64,000 bases of DNA from Prado023 sp963736425 (lineage in GTDB: Bacteria; Actinomycetota; Actinomycetes; S36-B12; CAIYMF01), in contig CAVTOX010000014.1 in NCBI GenBank assembly GCA_963736425.1, forward strand, positions 124,001-188,000, read 5' to 3'. The position numbers and the translations under genes were made by a program. Below are positions 54,045 through 62,897 of this stretch, piece by piece. The stretch's first letter is position 1. Every line of letters starts with the position of its first letter. Under the pieces are notes generated by a model. That model was not told the origin of the DNA and ran no database searches. It saw nothing but the letters and a program-made list of their open reading frames with translations.

Positions 54045-55171
54045 GAGCTCGCTCGGTCGGCCGACGCCCGTGCAGCGGCGATGGCGGCCGGCAGGGCGAC
54101 CAGGAACCCGGCCACGTCGGCCTCCGTGGCCTCGGGCGGCAGGCTGACTCGAAGGTTGCCATGCGTGATCGCCCCCATGGCGGCCAGGACGTGGCTGGGC
54201 CGGCGGGTGTCCGCGGTGCACGCGGAGCCCGAGCTGACCGCGAACCCGGCGCGGTCCAGCTCGGTGACGAGCACCTCGCCGTCGGCGTAGAGGATCGTGA
54301 AGCAGACGATGTGCGGCGCTGAACCGGGCCGGCCCAGCGCGAGGATGTCCGGGGCCAGCCCCGGCACCCGCTCGCGCAGGATGGTGAGCAGGCGGGCCCG
54401 ATGCGCCAGCGTCTGCCCAAGGGCCGCCGTGGCGGCTTCGAGGGCGGTCGCCGCGGCCACCGCCCCGGGGACGTCCGGGTAGCCGGCCCAGCCCCCGGAT
54501 TCGTCGGTGGGCATCGGGCTGCGCCAGCGCACGCCGGTGCGCACGGCCAGGATCCCGACCCCGGCCGGGCCGCCCCACTTGTGGGCGCTGCCCGCAAGTG
54601 CGTCCCAGTGCGAGGTCGCCGGGACGGACCCCAGCGCGGCGCAGGCATCGACCAGGAGCGGGACCCCCGCGTCGTGGGCGGCCGCGCGCAGCGCCTCCAG
54701 CGGTTGGATCGCCCCGACCTCGTGGTTCACGTGCTGCACAGCCGCGAGGGCGACCCCGGGGGAGCGCACGGCCCTGCGAAAAGCCTTGACCTCAACTTCA
54801 GCGTGAGAGTCCACCGGCACGAGCACGGGGTCCTGGCCGGGCACCACCCAGTCGGCGGCGCGCAGCACGGCGGAGTGCTCCACAGCGCTGGCCACGACGG
54901 TCGTGCCCACCTTCCGTCGGCCGCGGGCCAGCCCGAGGACGCCCACGTGCAGCGCCTGGGTGCCCGACGCCGTGAAGACCACCTCCGGGGGCAGCGCGCC
55001 GATGCAGGTGGCCACCGAGGCGCGGGCGGCATCGAGCAGCTGTCGGGCGACCCGCCCGTCTCGATACAGCCGCGCCGGATCGGCCCAGCCGTGGTCCAAC
55101 GCGGCATCGAGGGCGCGCCTCGCCTCCGGGCCCAGGGGGAGCCCGGAAGCAGCATCGAATGACCGCGACAT
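54041..55171 (-). CDS. Cysteine desulfurase family (NifS/IscS-like, class V)
   Basis: PLP enzyme, 376 aa from ATG 55169-55171. FDAASGLPLGPEARRAL, VFTASGTQALHVGVLGL, SAVEHSAVLRAADW, QHVNHEVGAIQPL, LLVDACAALGSVP, SAHKWGGPAGVGILAV (PLP Lys) and SSGSACTADTRRPSHVLAAM with the sulfur-carrying Cys. Tightly coupled to a TusA-like gene and without iscU or sufE beside it, so sulfur relay (for example tRNA or cofactor thiolation) is likelier than general Fe-S assembly (inference). Confidence 0.93.
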   Translation of the reverse strand: MSRSFDAASGLPLGPEARRALDAALDHGWADPARLYRDGRVARQLLDAARASVATCIGALPPEVVFTASGTQALHVGVLGLARGRRKVGTTVVASAVEHSAVLRAADWVVPGQDPVLVPVDSHAEVEVKAFRRAVRSPGVALAAVQHVNHEVGAIQPLEALRAAAHDAGVPLLVDACAALGSVPATSHWDALAGSAHKWGGPAGVGILAVRTGVRWRSPMPTDESGGWAGYPDVPGAVAAATALEAATAALGQTLAHRARLLTILRERVPGLAPDILALGRPGSAPHIVCFTILYADGEVLVTELDRAGFAVSSGSACTADTRRPSHVLAAMGAITHGNLRVSLPPEATEADVAGFLVALPAAIAAARASADRASS

Positions 55172-55302
55172 GCCGCACACGGTATCGGTGACCCCCGTGG
55201 CACGCTGACCGGTTCCTGCGCTAGTCTCCACTCGTTCAGCGTCCGTGGCGAGGCGTGTCGGCACAGCGGAACCGCCCGAATCGATTGAGGGGATCACCAG
55301 AC

Positions 55303-56163
55303 GTGGTAGCAGATCGCACCGACCGTTCCCGGTCGATGCGCCGGTGGGGGGTCGGGGCAGCAGCCCTGATGGTCGCCCTGCTGGCGTCAGGGTGCAGCGC
55401 CCAGGAGGCGCTGTCACTGAATGCCGCAGACGGCGCCACCGAGCAGTCAGCGACCATCGAGAGCCTCTGGTTCGGGGCCTGGGTCGCGGTTGCCGTTGTC
55501 GGACTCCTGACCGGTGGGCTGATCCTGTACGCCGCCGTCCGCTTCCGGCGCAAGGACGGCGATCCGGCACCGAAGCAGACGCGCTACAACGTGCCGCTGG
55601 AGCTGATGTACACGATCGTCCCGCTCGTGATGATCCTGGGCATGTTCTTCTTCACAGTGCGTGACCAGACCGTGCTCACCAAGGTCTCGGACAATCCCGA
55701 CAACACGGTCGGCGTCGTCGGGTTCCGGTGGAGCTGGGCGTTCAACTACGTCGAGGACGATGTCTACGACGTCGGCACCGCCCAGGTCGAGGACATGCCC
55801 ACGCTCTACCTGCCGGTCAACGAGTCGGTGGTCTTCGAGTTGCAGAGCCCGGATGTCATCCACTCCTTCTGGGTCCCCGCGTTCCTGATGAAGATGGACG
55901 TCTTCCCCGACCGGCTGAACAAGTTCGAGGTGACCCCCAACAAGGTCGGGACCTACGCCGGACGCTGTGCCGAGTTGTGCGGTGTCGACCACTCACGGAT
56001 GCTGTTCACCGTGAAGGTGGTCGAGCGCCCTGAGTACGACCGGCACATGGCCGAGTTGAAGGCCAAGGGCCAGGTCGGCTCCATCGAGACAGATCGCATC
56101 TCCCGTGACGGCGAGCGTTACTGGGAGTCCGACCGCTACCCGGAGCCGGAGGGCACGCTGTGA
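55303..56163 (+). CDS. ctaC: Cytochrome c oxidase subunit II
   Basis: Membrane-anchored CuA subunit of the aa3 oxidase. 286 aa from GTG 55303 (an upstream in-frame GTG at 55255 lacks a site). Lipoprotein signal with lipobox LLASGC near residue 30; two membrane helices (FGAWVAVAVVGLLTGGLILY, LELMYTIVPLVMILGMFFF); cupredoxin domain with VIHSFWVPAFLMKMD and CuA motif CAELCGVDHSRM. Overlaps ctaD by 4 nt. Confidence 0.95.
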   Translation: MVADRTDRSRSMRRWGVGAAALMVALLASGCSAQEALSLNAADGATEQSATIESLWFGAWVAVAVVGLLTGGLILYAAVRFRRKDGDPAPKQTRYNVPLELMYTIVPLVMILGMFFFTVRDQTVLTKVSDNPDNTVGVVGFRWSWAFNYVEDDVYDVGTAQVEDMPTLYLPVNESVVFELQSPDVIHSFWVPAFLMKMDVFPDRLNKFEVTPNKVGTYAGRCAELCGVDHSRMLFTVKVVERPEYDRHMAELKAKGQVGSIETDRISRDGERYWESDRYPEPEGTL

Positions 56164-57890
56164 CGCTTCTCAACGACCGTCCGGCGGAGGTGGGCCCCGC
56201 ACCCGCACCGCGCGAGCGTTCCCTGGGCCAGAAGATCGTCTCGGTGATCACCACCACCGATCACAAGACCATCGGCCGTCTCTACATGACGACCTCCTTC
56301 TCGTTCTTCATGCTGGCAGGCGCGATGGCTCTGATCATCCGTGCTGAGCTGGCCCGCCCGGGCCTGCAGATCGTGACCCTGGAGCAGTACAACCAGCTGT
56401 TCACGATGCACGGCTCGATCATGCTGCTGCTCTTCGCGACCGCCCTTTTCGTCGGTTTCGCCAACTTCCTCATGCCGCTGCAGATCGGCTCCCCGGATGT
56501 GGCGTTCCCCCGGCTGAACATGCTCGGCTACTGGATGTACTTCTTCGGCGGGCTGATCGTCCTGTTCGGATTCCTGACCCCGGGTGGAGCCGCGGCCTTC
56601 GGCTGGTTCCTCTACACCCCGCTGTCGGGCGCTGAGTTCTCCCCGAACATCGGCTCGGACCTCTGGATCCTCGGCTTCGCCCTCGGCGGTGTCGGCACGA
56701 TCCTGGGTGCTGTGAACTTCGTCACCACCATCCTCACGATGCGTGCTCCGGGAATGACTATGTTCCGGATGCCGATCTTCACCTGGAACGTGCTGCTGAC
56801 CTCCGTGCTGATCCTCATGGTCTTCCCGGTGCTGGCCGCCACCCTCGTCGTTCTCGAGATCGACCGGAAGTTCGGGTCGGTGGTCTTCCTGCCGGAGAAC
56901 GGCGGCGCGATCCTCTTCCAGCACCTCTTCTGGTTCTTCGGCCATCCCGAGGTGTACGTCCTGGCCCTGCCGTTCTTCGGAGTGATCTCCGAGATCCTGC
57001 CGGCCTTCAGCCGCAAGCCGATCTTCGGCTACAAGGGCCTCGTGTTCGCCACCATCGCGATTGCCGCCCTGTCGATGGCCGTGTGGGCCCACCACATGTA
57101 CGTCACCGGTGCGATCAGCCTTCCGTACTTCGCCCTCATGACGATGCTCATCGCCGTTCCGACAGGTGTGAAGTTCTTCAACTGGATCGGCACCATGTGG
57201 GGCGGGTCGCTGACCTTCGAGACCCCGATGCTGTTCGCAGTCGGGTTCCTCCTCACCTTCCTCTTCGGCGGCCTGACCGGTGTCATCCTGGCCTCGCCCC
57301 CGTTGGACTTCAACGTGTCGGACTCGTACTTCGTGGTGGCGCACTTCCACTACACAGTCTTCGGCACGGTCGTGTTCGCCATGTTCGCCGGTTTCTACTT
57401 CTGGTGGCCCAAGTTCACCGGGAAGATGCTCAACGAGACCCTGGGCAAGTGGCACTTCTGGCTGACCTTCATCGGGTTCAACGGGACCTTCCTCATCCAG
57501 CACTGGCTGGGTGTCGAGGGCATGCCTCGCCGCTACGGGGACTACCTGCCCGGTGACGGATTCACATTGGAGAACGAGATCTCGTCGGCGTTCGCGCTGA
57601 TCCTGGGCATCTCGACGCTCGTCTACCTGTACAACTTCTACATCACCACGAGGTACGCCCCGAAGGTGACCGTCGATGATCCGTGGGGATACGGCGGTTC
57701 GCTGGAATGGGCGACCTCGTGCCCGCCGCCGCGGCACAACTTCGTCTCGTTGCCCCGGATCCGCTCCGAGCGTCCGGCCTTCGACCTGCACCATCCAGAG
57801 CTCGCCGATTGGGACTCCGCGGGCTACTTGGCCTCGCTGGAATCCCAGGCTGCTGACAAGCAGGGCGCTGCCAAGGGGGAGATCTCGTGA
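56160..57890 (+). CDS. ctaD: Cytochrome c oxidase subunit I
   Basis: Catalytic heme a/a3-CuB subunit, 576 aa from GTG 56160. About twelve membrane helices. Heme ligand in QLFTMHGSIMLLLFAT; CuB site WFFGHPEVYVLALP (His-Pro-Glu-Val-Tyr) and WAHHMYVTG; YFVVAHFHYTVFG with the heme a3/a ligands. K- and D-channel residues appear present. Overlaps ctaC and ctaF by 4 nt. Confidence 0.97.
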   Translation: MTLLNDRPAEVGPAPAPRERSLGQKIVSVITTTDHKTIGRLYMTTSFSFFMLAGAMALIIRAELARPGLQIVTLEQYNQLFTMHGSIMLLLFATALFVGFANFLMPLQIGSPDVAFPRLNMLGYWMYFFGGLIVLFGFLTPGGAAAFGWFLYTPLSGAEFSPNIGSDLWILGFALGGVGTILGAVNFVTTILTMRAPGMTMFRMPIFTWNVLLTSVLILMVFPVLAATLVVLEIDRKFGSVVFLPENGGAILFQHLFWFFGHPEVYVLALPFFGVISEILPAFSRKPIFGYKGLVFATIAIAALSMAVWAHHMYVTGAISLPYFALMTMLIAVPTGVKFFNWIGTMWGGSLTFETPMLFAVGFLLTFLFGGLTGVILASPPLDFNVSDSYFVVAHFHYTVFGTVVFAMFAGFYFWWPKFTGKMLNETLGKWHFWLTFIGFNGTFLIQHWLGVEGMPRRYGDYLPGDGFTLENEISSAFALILGISTLVYLYNFYITTRYAPKVTVDDPWGYGGSLEWATSCPPPRHNFVSLPRIRSERPAFDLHHPELADWDSAGYLASLESQAADKQGAAKGEIS

Positions 57891-58285
57891 AGCTCGCAGG
57901 CAAGCTGTTCATCGGCGGTGCCGTCTTCTACTGGCTGGTGGCGGCCTTCTACTGGATCATGTCCCACGACGAGGTCGGCACCGTCGCGCTGACCCTGACC
58001 GGATTCCTCTCAGCGATGGTCGGCTTCTACCTGGTGGTCACCGCCTCGAGGCTGCCCGACCAGCCGGACGACCTCCCGGACGCTGAGATCTGGGATGCGG
58101 ACCCCGACTACGGGTTCTTCAGCCCGCACTCGTGGGCCCCGCTCATGGTCGGCGCGTCGACGGCCATCACGTTCGCCGGCCTTGCGTTCGCCGCGTGGAT
58201 CGTCGCCGCGGGAGCGGTCCTGATCATCATGTCGGCGGCCTACTGGGTCTTCGAGTACTACCAGGGCCCCCAGCGCCAGTTCTGA
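57887..58285 (+). CDS. ctaF: Cytochrome c oxidase subunit IV, actinobacterial type
   Basis: 132 aa from GTG 57887, overlapping ctaD. Four short hydrophobic helices in two pairs (LFIGGAVFYWLVAAFYWIM, ALTLTGFLSAMVGFYLVVT; LMVGASTAITFAGLAFAAW, GAVLIIMSAAYWVFEYYQ), with DPDYGFFSPHSWAPL between them. This small subunit occurs only in actinobacterial aa3 oxidases. Last gene of the ctaCDF unit. Confidence 0.93.
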   Translation: MKLAGKLFIGGAVFYWLVAAFYWIMSHDEVGTVALTLTGFLSAMVGFYLVVTASRLPDQPDDLPDAEIWDADPDYGFFSPHSWAPLMVGASTAITFAGLAFAAWIVAAGAVLIIMSAAYWVFEYYQGPQRQF

Positions 58286-58288
58286 GGC

Positions 58289-58765
58289 TCAGGAGCCGGA
58301 GCCGGAGCCGGGGGCGAGGCCACCCCATGCGTGCCGCCAGGTGCGCGTGCGCCAGCAGCGCTTGCGGTGCCCGGCAGTGCGCACCACGAAGGCCGCGAAC
58401 ACAAGCCAGAGCGTGGCGACCTGCGCAGCCAAGGTGGCCCACCTCAGCTCGGTGATCCCGCCGACGGCCAGGAACCCCAGCCCGGCGACGCACCACAGCA
58501 CCAGCGCGAAGCCGATCCGTGCGCGCTTCCTGCTCGGCACTGTCCCCAGCCGCCCCGCGTCGAGCTCCTGGCCACGCACGTGCCCAGACACGCAGTCTGT
58601 CCCTGCGATCAGGTACTCGGGCTCCACGGGGACCACTCGGGTGGTCTGCCTACGGGACGCGGGCGGGGTCGACGCCCGCGGGGCTGGGGCGGCTGGCGGA
58701 GGCGGTGCCGGTGGACGGACCTGCGGCGTGCTGGGCATCGCGCGTTCGCGAGGGGACTTGGCCAT
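58289..58765 (-). CDS. Hypothetical membrane protein
   Basis: 158 aa. Pro/Ala-rich N-terminus (QVRPPAPPPPAAPAPRAS), then PVEPEYLIAGTDCVSGHVRG, two hydrophobic helices (IGFALVLWCVAGLGFLAVGG, LAAQVATLWLVFAAFVV) and a basic C-terminus RKRCWRTRTWRHAWGG. No family recognised. Convergent with ctaF (3 bp) and 9 bp downstream of trpD, so co-transcribed with trpD. Confidence 0.65.
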   Translation of the reverse strand: MAKSPRERAMPSTPQVRPPAPPPPAAPAPRASTPPASRRQTTRVVPVEPEYLIAGTDCVSGHVRGQELDAGRLGTVPSRKRARIGFALVLWCVAGLGFLAVGGITELRWATLAAQVATLWLVFAAFVVRTAGHRKRCWRTRTWRHAWGGLAPGSGSGS

Positions 58766-58774
58766 CGTCGATTC

Positions 58775-59869
58775 CTACGGCTGCAGATCCTGGCTGGTGC
58801 TGATCCACTGGTCGAGCAGCGTACGGGCGGCCCCCGACGACAGTGCCTCGCGAGCAGCAGGCAGGGCGGCGGCAATGCGCAGCGCAAGGTCGGTGGATGG
58901 CTCGGGGATCGAGACCGGGAGAGTGCCACCCGCCGCCGCGTAGGCCACCAGGGCTGCGGCGGCGTTCAGGCAGACGGCGTCGCGGATCCCCGTGACGGCA
59001 GGGTCGTCCGGGTTGTCCAGCAGCGCTCGGAACACCCTGGCGTTGCGCTGGGCGGATCCGCCGCGCAGGGCGTCGGGGGCCGGTGTGGAGATCCCGAGGG
59101 CGGCTGGGTCGAGGGTGTGCAGGCGCGGAACCTCGCCCGTGAGGTCCCAGACCGTCGAGGTGGAGTAGACCGTGAGCTCGTCGAGTCCGTCGTCGCCATG
59201 GACGACCAGGGCCTTCGTGCCCCGGGCGGACAGCACTCCGGACATGAGCTCACCGATCGCCTCCGTGGGCACGCCGAGCACCTGGGCGGCGGGGTGGGCA
59301 GGGTTGGCAAGCGGTCCCAGGACGTTGAAGACCGTGCGGATCCCGAGCTCCCGGCGGATCGGGCCGATGTGGCGCATGGCCGGGTGGAAGACCGGCGCGA
59401 AGCAGAATGTGATGCCCAGCAGGCTCCCGGCCTCGGCCGCAGCGGCAGCTGGCAGGTCGATGACCACGCCGAGGGCCTCGAGCATGTCGGCCGACCCGCT
59501 CTGGGACGACGCCGCCCGGTTCCCATGCTTGGCCACCCGCGCCCCCGCGGCTGCCGCCACGACCGCGGCCATCGTGGAGATGTTCACCGTGTGCGAGCGG
59601 TCGCCGCCCGTGCCGCACGTGTCCACCACGGGACCCTCGATGTCCAGCGGCACGCTGGCATTCATCATGCCGGTCACCAGGCCCGACACCTCGCGGGCGG
59701 TCTCCCCCTTGGCGCGCAGGGCAACGAGGAAGGCGGCCGTGTTGGCAGGGGGTGCGGAGCCGGTGAGCATCTCGGCCATCACCCATGTGGTCGTGGGGGC
59801 GTTGAGGTCCTCACCGGCAAGCAGGGCCTCGAGGACGTCGACCCAGTCGGTCAGCGGAGCCGCACTCAC
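58775..59869 (-). CDS. trpD: Anthranilate phosphoribosyltransferase
   Basis: Second step of tryptophan synthesis. 364 aa from GTG 59867-59869, overlapping the receiver gene by 4 nt. Conserved VVDTCGTGGDRSHTVNISTM (PRPP loop), VAKHGNRAASSQSGSADMLE, FCFAPVFHPAMRHIGPIRRE, FNVLGPLANP, VHGDDGLDEL. No other trp genes here. Its position inside the cta/qcr locus is widely conserved in actinomycetes. Confidence 0.95.
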   Translation of the reverse strand: MSAAPLTDWVDVLEALLAGEDLNAPTTTWVMAEMLTGSAPPANTAAFLVALRAKGETAREVSGLVTGMMNASVPLDIEGPVVDTCGTGGDRSHTVNISTMAAVVAAAAGARVAKHGNRAASSQSGSADMLEALGVVIDLPAAAAAEAGSLLGITFCFAPVFHPAMRHIGPIRRELGIRTVFNVLGPLANPAHPAAQVLGVPTEAIGELMSGVLSARGTKALVVHGDDGLDELTVYSTSTVWDLTGEVPRLHTLDPAALGISTPAPDALRGGSAQRNARVFRALLDNPDDPAVTGIRDAVCLNAAAALVAYAAAGGTLPVSIPEPSTDLALRIAAALPAAREALSSGAARTLLDQWISTSQDLQP

Positions 59870-60288
59870 GGGCGGGTGGTCGCCGGAAGCCGGGTGCGCA
59901 GCAGGCCTGAGACGGCCTCGGCCAGCTGGCCCGGGTCGATCGGGTGGCCGACAACCGCGTCGGCGCGCGACCACGTGGCCAACCAGGCGTCCTGCGGTCG
60001 TCCGGTGAGCACGAGGATGGGCGGGCACCGGTGGATCTCGTCCTTGAGCTGGCGGGTCAGCCCGAGGCCCCCGGTGGGGGTGGCTTCGCCATCGAGGATC
60101 ATCAGGGCCAGCCCGCCGGCGTCGGCGGTGCGCAGCACGACCGGGCCGGTCGCGACCTCGACGAACTCGAGCTCGGGGAGGTCCGGATCCGGGCGGGTGC
60201 CCAGGGCGTTGATGACGGCACGGCGAACGGTGAGGTCATCGCTGTAGACCATGACCCGCAGCGATCGGGGGGCCTGAGGGCTGGGCAT
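59866..60288 (-). CDS. Receiver-like (CheY-type) protein, degenerate
   Basis: 140 aa from ATG 60286-60288. Receiver fold: LRVMVYSDDLTVRRAVINAL with an acidic pair, ALMILDGEATPTGGLGL with the phospho-acceptor position (Asp66), CPPILVLTGRPQDAWLA. The usual Lys before Pro is replaced (VVGHPIDP), so normal phosphorylation chemistry is doubtful. No output domain. Translationally coupled to trpD and divergent from ctaE by 135 bp. Confidence 0.8.
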   Translation of the reverse strand: MPSPQAPRSLRVMVYSDDLTVRRAVINALGTRPDPDLPELEFVEVATGPVVLRTADAGGLALMILDGEATPTGGLGLTRQLKDEIHRCPPILVLTGRPQDAWLATWSRADAVVGHPIDPGQLAEAVSGLLRTRLPATTRP

Positions 60289-60423
60289 GAGGACTCCTGT
60301 GGGTAGCGTCTGAGGGGATGCTACTTGGTCCTCACGTCGGCGCTGGGGAGCAGGGCGGGACACGCTGGCCGCGAGACCGGGGTCCGGGTGGGAACTCCGG
60401 GACAGATCTGACAGACTGCGCGC

Positions 60424-61032
60424 GTGGCTTCGACAACTGTTGTGACCTCCGCGCACCCAGGTGCCCATCCGACCCACCCGAACAAGGTGGCCGTGGGCAC
60501 GATCATCTGGCTCTCCAGCGAGCTGATGTTCTTCGCCGGGCTCTTCGCGATGTACTTCACGCTCCGCTCGACCAACCCCGAGGTGTGGGCCGAGCAGACG
60601 CAGTTCCTCAACGTGGGCTTCGCGACCGTGAACACCCTGATCCTGGTCTCGTCGAGCGTGACCTGCCAGATGGGTGTCCTGGCCGCTGAGCGGGGTGACG
60701 TGCACCGCATGCAGCGCTGGTACATGCTCACCTTCCTCCTGGGCGCGATCTTCATCGGCGGCCAGGTCTTCGAGTACGCCCACCTGATCACAGCCGAGGG
60801 GCTGACGTTGTCGTCCTCGGCCTACGGCTCGGCGTTCTACCTCACCACGGGGTTCCACGGCCTGCACGTCGTCGCCGGCCTCGTGGCCTTCCTGTTCGTG
60901 ATCGCCCGGTCCTACGCGTCGCGGCGGTACGGCCACGAGCAGGCGACAGCGGCAATCGTGACCAGCTACTACTGGCACTTCGTCGACGTCGTGTGGATCG
61001 CCCTCTTCTTCACGATCTACGTCCTCCAGTAG
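60424..61032 (+). CDS. ctaE: Cytochrome c oxidase subunit III
   Basis: 202 aa from GTG 60424, five membrane helices. KVAVGTIIWLSSELMFFAGL with the buried Glu, FATVNTLILVSSSVTCQMGV, LGAIFIGGQVFEYAHLI, AFYLTTGFHGLHVVAGLVAF and SYYWHFVDVVWIALFFTIYV. Separated from ctaCDF by trpD and others; qcrC begins 54 bp later. Confidence 0.95.
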   Translation: MASTTVVTSAHPGAHPTHPNKVAVGTIIWLSSELMFFAGLFAMYFTLRSTNPEVWAEQTQFLNVGFATVNTLILVSSSVTCQMGVLAAERGDVHRMQRWYMLTFLLGAIFIGGQVFEYAHLITAEGLTLSSSAYGSAFYLTTGFHGLHVVAGLVAFLFVIARSYASRRYGHEQATAAIVTSYYWHFVDVVWIALFFTIYVLQ

Positions 61033-61086
61033 CACCCCGACCAGTGGTCCCCGCCCCCGCACCCCGATCCCTGCAGAGGTAGGCAA

Positions 61087-61878
61087 GTGAACACTCAAGT
61101 AGCCCGACGCAGGCACCCAGCGGCGCTCATGCTGCTGCTGCTCGGCGCACTCGCGATCATCGGCACGATCTACGCGCTCGTGAACACGAGCACCGCAGCC
61201 CGTGCCGCCGGAGCCCCCCACAGCGAGACCGCCGTGGAGGAGGGCAAGGCGCTCTACCTCGAGGGCTGTGCCTCGTGCCACGGCCTCAACGCTGAGGGCA
61301 CGGAGGTGGCGCCCAGCCTGATCGGGGCAGGTGCGGCTGCAGTGCACTTCCAGGTGTCCACCGGCCGCATGCCGATGGCTGCCCCAGCCGTCCAGATCGA
61401 GCGCAAGGACCCCACCTACAACGCGGAGCAGACGGCCGCCCTTGCCGCGTACGTCGCCACGCTTGGCCCCGGCCCGGCGATCCCCACGGCCGAGCAGCTC
61501 GACACCACCAACGCCGACCTCGCCGTGGGCGGCGAGCTCTTCCGCACCAACTGCGCCCAGTGCCACAACTTCGCCGGCAAGGGCGCGGCGCTGACCGAGG
61601 GCAAGTACGCGCCGAGCCTGATGGAGGCCACGCCCCAGCAGGTCTATGAGGCCATGCTGACCGGCCCCCAGAACATGCCGGTGTTCGGCAACGGAACCGT
61701 CAGCCCGACGGAGAAGCAGGACATCCTCAAGTACGTCGCTCACCTGCAGACCCAGACCCAGCCCGGCGGGTGGGGCCTCGGCTCGTTCGGCCCCGTGACT
61801 GAGGGCGCCCTGCTGTTCACCCTGGCACTCGGCGTGATGGCCGGGTTCGCCGTCTGGATCGGAGCCAAGCTGCGATGA
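61087..61878 (+). CDS. qcrC: Diheme cytochrome c subunit of the bc1 complex
   Basis: Carries electrons directly from bc1 to aa3 in the actinobacterial supercomplex. 263 aa from GTG 61087. N-terminal membrane anchor (ALMLLLLGALAIIGTIYAL), two heme c sites: CASCH (61-65) and CAQCH (156-160), with Met ligands in TGRMPMAAPA and PQNMPVFG, and a C-terminal helix (LLFTLALGVMAGFAVWIGA). Overlaps qcrA by 4 nt. Confidence 0.96.
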   Translation: MNTQVARRRHPAALMLLLLGALAIIGTIYALVNTSTAARAAGAPHSETAVEEGKALYLEGCASCHGLNAEGTEVAPSLIGAGAAAVHFQVSTGRMPMAAPAVQIERKDPTYNAEQTAALAAYVATLGPGPAIPTAEQLDTTNADLAVGGELFRTNCAQCHNFAGKGAALTEGKYAPSLMEATPQQVYEAMLTGPQNMPVFGNGTVSPTEKQDILKYVAHLQTQTQPGGWGLGSFGPVTEGALLFTLALGVMAGFAVWIGAKLR

Positions 61879-62897
61879 GCGACTCGACAGAGACCGAGCC
61901 GGACTTCGTCACGGCCACCGAGGCCGCCCACCACCCGCGGCGCACCGACGTCGACCCACGGGCGGCCACGCGCGCCGAGCGCCAGGTTGCCACCTTGTTC
62001 GTGCTGGCGGCGCTGCTGATCCTGGCGTCGGTCGTGGCCTATGTCGTCATCCCTGTGGATGCCGGCGTGAACGTGCCGTTCCTGGGCCCCGTGGGGGCGT
62101 TGAACCTGGCACTCGGGCTGAGCCTGGGCCTGGGCATCCTGCTCATCGGCCTCGGCGCCATCCACTGGGCGCGCAAGCTGATGCCGGGCAACGAGGTCGT
62201 GGCGATGCGCCACGAGCTGCGCTCGGCTCCTGACGAGCGCCAAGCTGCGGTGGAGGCCTTCGACCGCGGACTTGCGGACTCCGGCTTCGCGCAGCGGCCG
62301 ATCATCCGGCGCACACTGATCGCGGCCATGGTGGTGCTCCCGCTGCCGCTGGTCATCCTCCTGCGCGACCTCTACACCTCGCCCCCCGGTACTCCCAGCC
62401 CAGCTGAGCAGCTGGAGCGCACGATCTGGGGCACGGGGGTGCGCATCGTCACCGACGTCGGGCTCAACCCGGTCAAGCCCGAGGACGTGCCCGTTGGTGG
62501 GTTGGTAGCGGCGGTGCCGGCCAACCTCAACGAGGTCGAGGAGGAGACGGGCAACTTCAACGCCCGAGCGAAGGCCGCGATCATCCTCGTGCGCATGGTT
62601 CCCGGCGAGATCGTCTCCCAGCAGGGTGAGGCCTGGGACTACCAGGGGATCCTGGCCTACTCGAAGATCTGCACCCACGTGGGCTGTCCGATTGCGCTCT
62701 ACGAGCAGCGGACGCACCATTTGCTGTGTCCGTGCCACCAGTCCACCTTCGACCTGGCGGATTCGGGCAACGTGGTGTTCGGTCCCGCGGCCCGGCAGAT
62801 GCCGCAGTTGCCGATCACCGTCGATGATGAGGGCTACCTGGTTGCCGTCAGTGACTTCCAGCAGCCCGTCGGACCGAGTTTCTGGGAGCGCTCATGA
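61875..62897 (+). CDS. qcrA: Rieske iron-sulfur subunit of the bc1 complex
   Basis: 340 aa from ATG 61875. Three membrane helices (LFVLAALLILASVVAYVVI, LNLALGLSLGLGILLIGLG, TLIAAMVVLPLPLVILL), the actinobacterial pattern, then the Rieske domain: CTHVGC (266-271) and CPCHQS (285-290), giving ligands Cys266, His268, Cys285, His288 and a Cys271-Cys287 disulfide. Overlaps qcrC and qcrB by 4 nt. Confidence 0.96.
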   Translation: MSDSTETEPDFVTATEAAHHPRRTDVDPRAATRAERQVATLFVLAALLILASVVAYVVIPVDAGVNVPFLGPVGALNLALGLSLGLGILLIGLGAIHWARKLMPGNEVVAMRHELRSAPDERQAAVEAFDRGLADSGFAQRPIIRRTLIAAMVVLPLPLVILLRDLYTSPPGTPSPAEQLERTIWGTGVRIVTDVGLNPVKPEDVPVGGLVAAVPANLNEVEEETGNFNARAKAAIILVRMVPGEIVSQQGEAWDYQGILAYSKICTHVGCPIALYEQRTHHLLCPCHQSTFDLADSGNVVFGPAARQMPQLPITVDDEGYLVAVSDFQQPVGPSFWERS

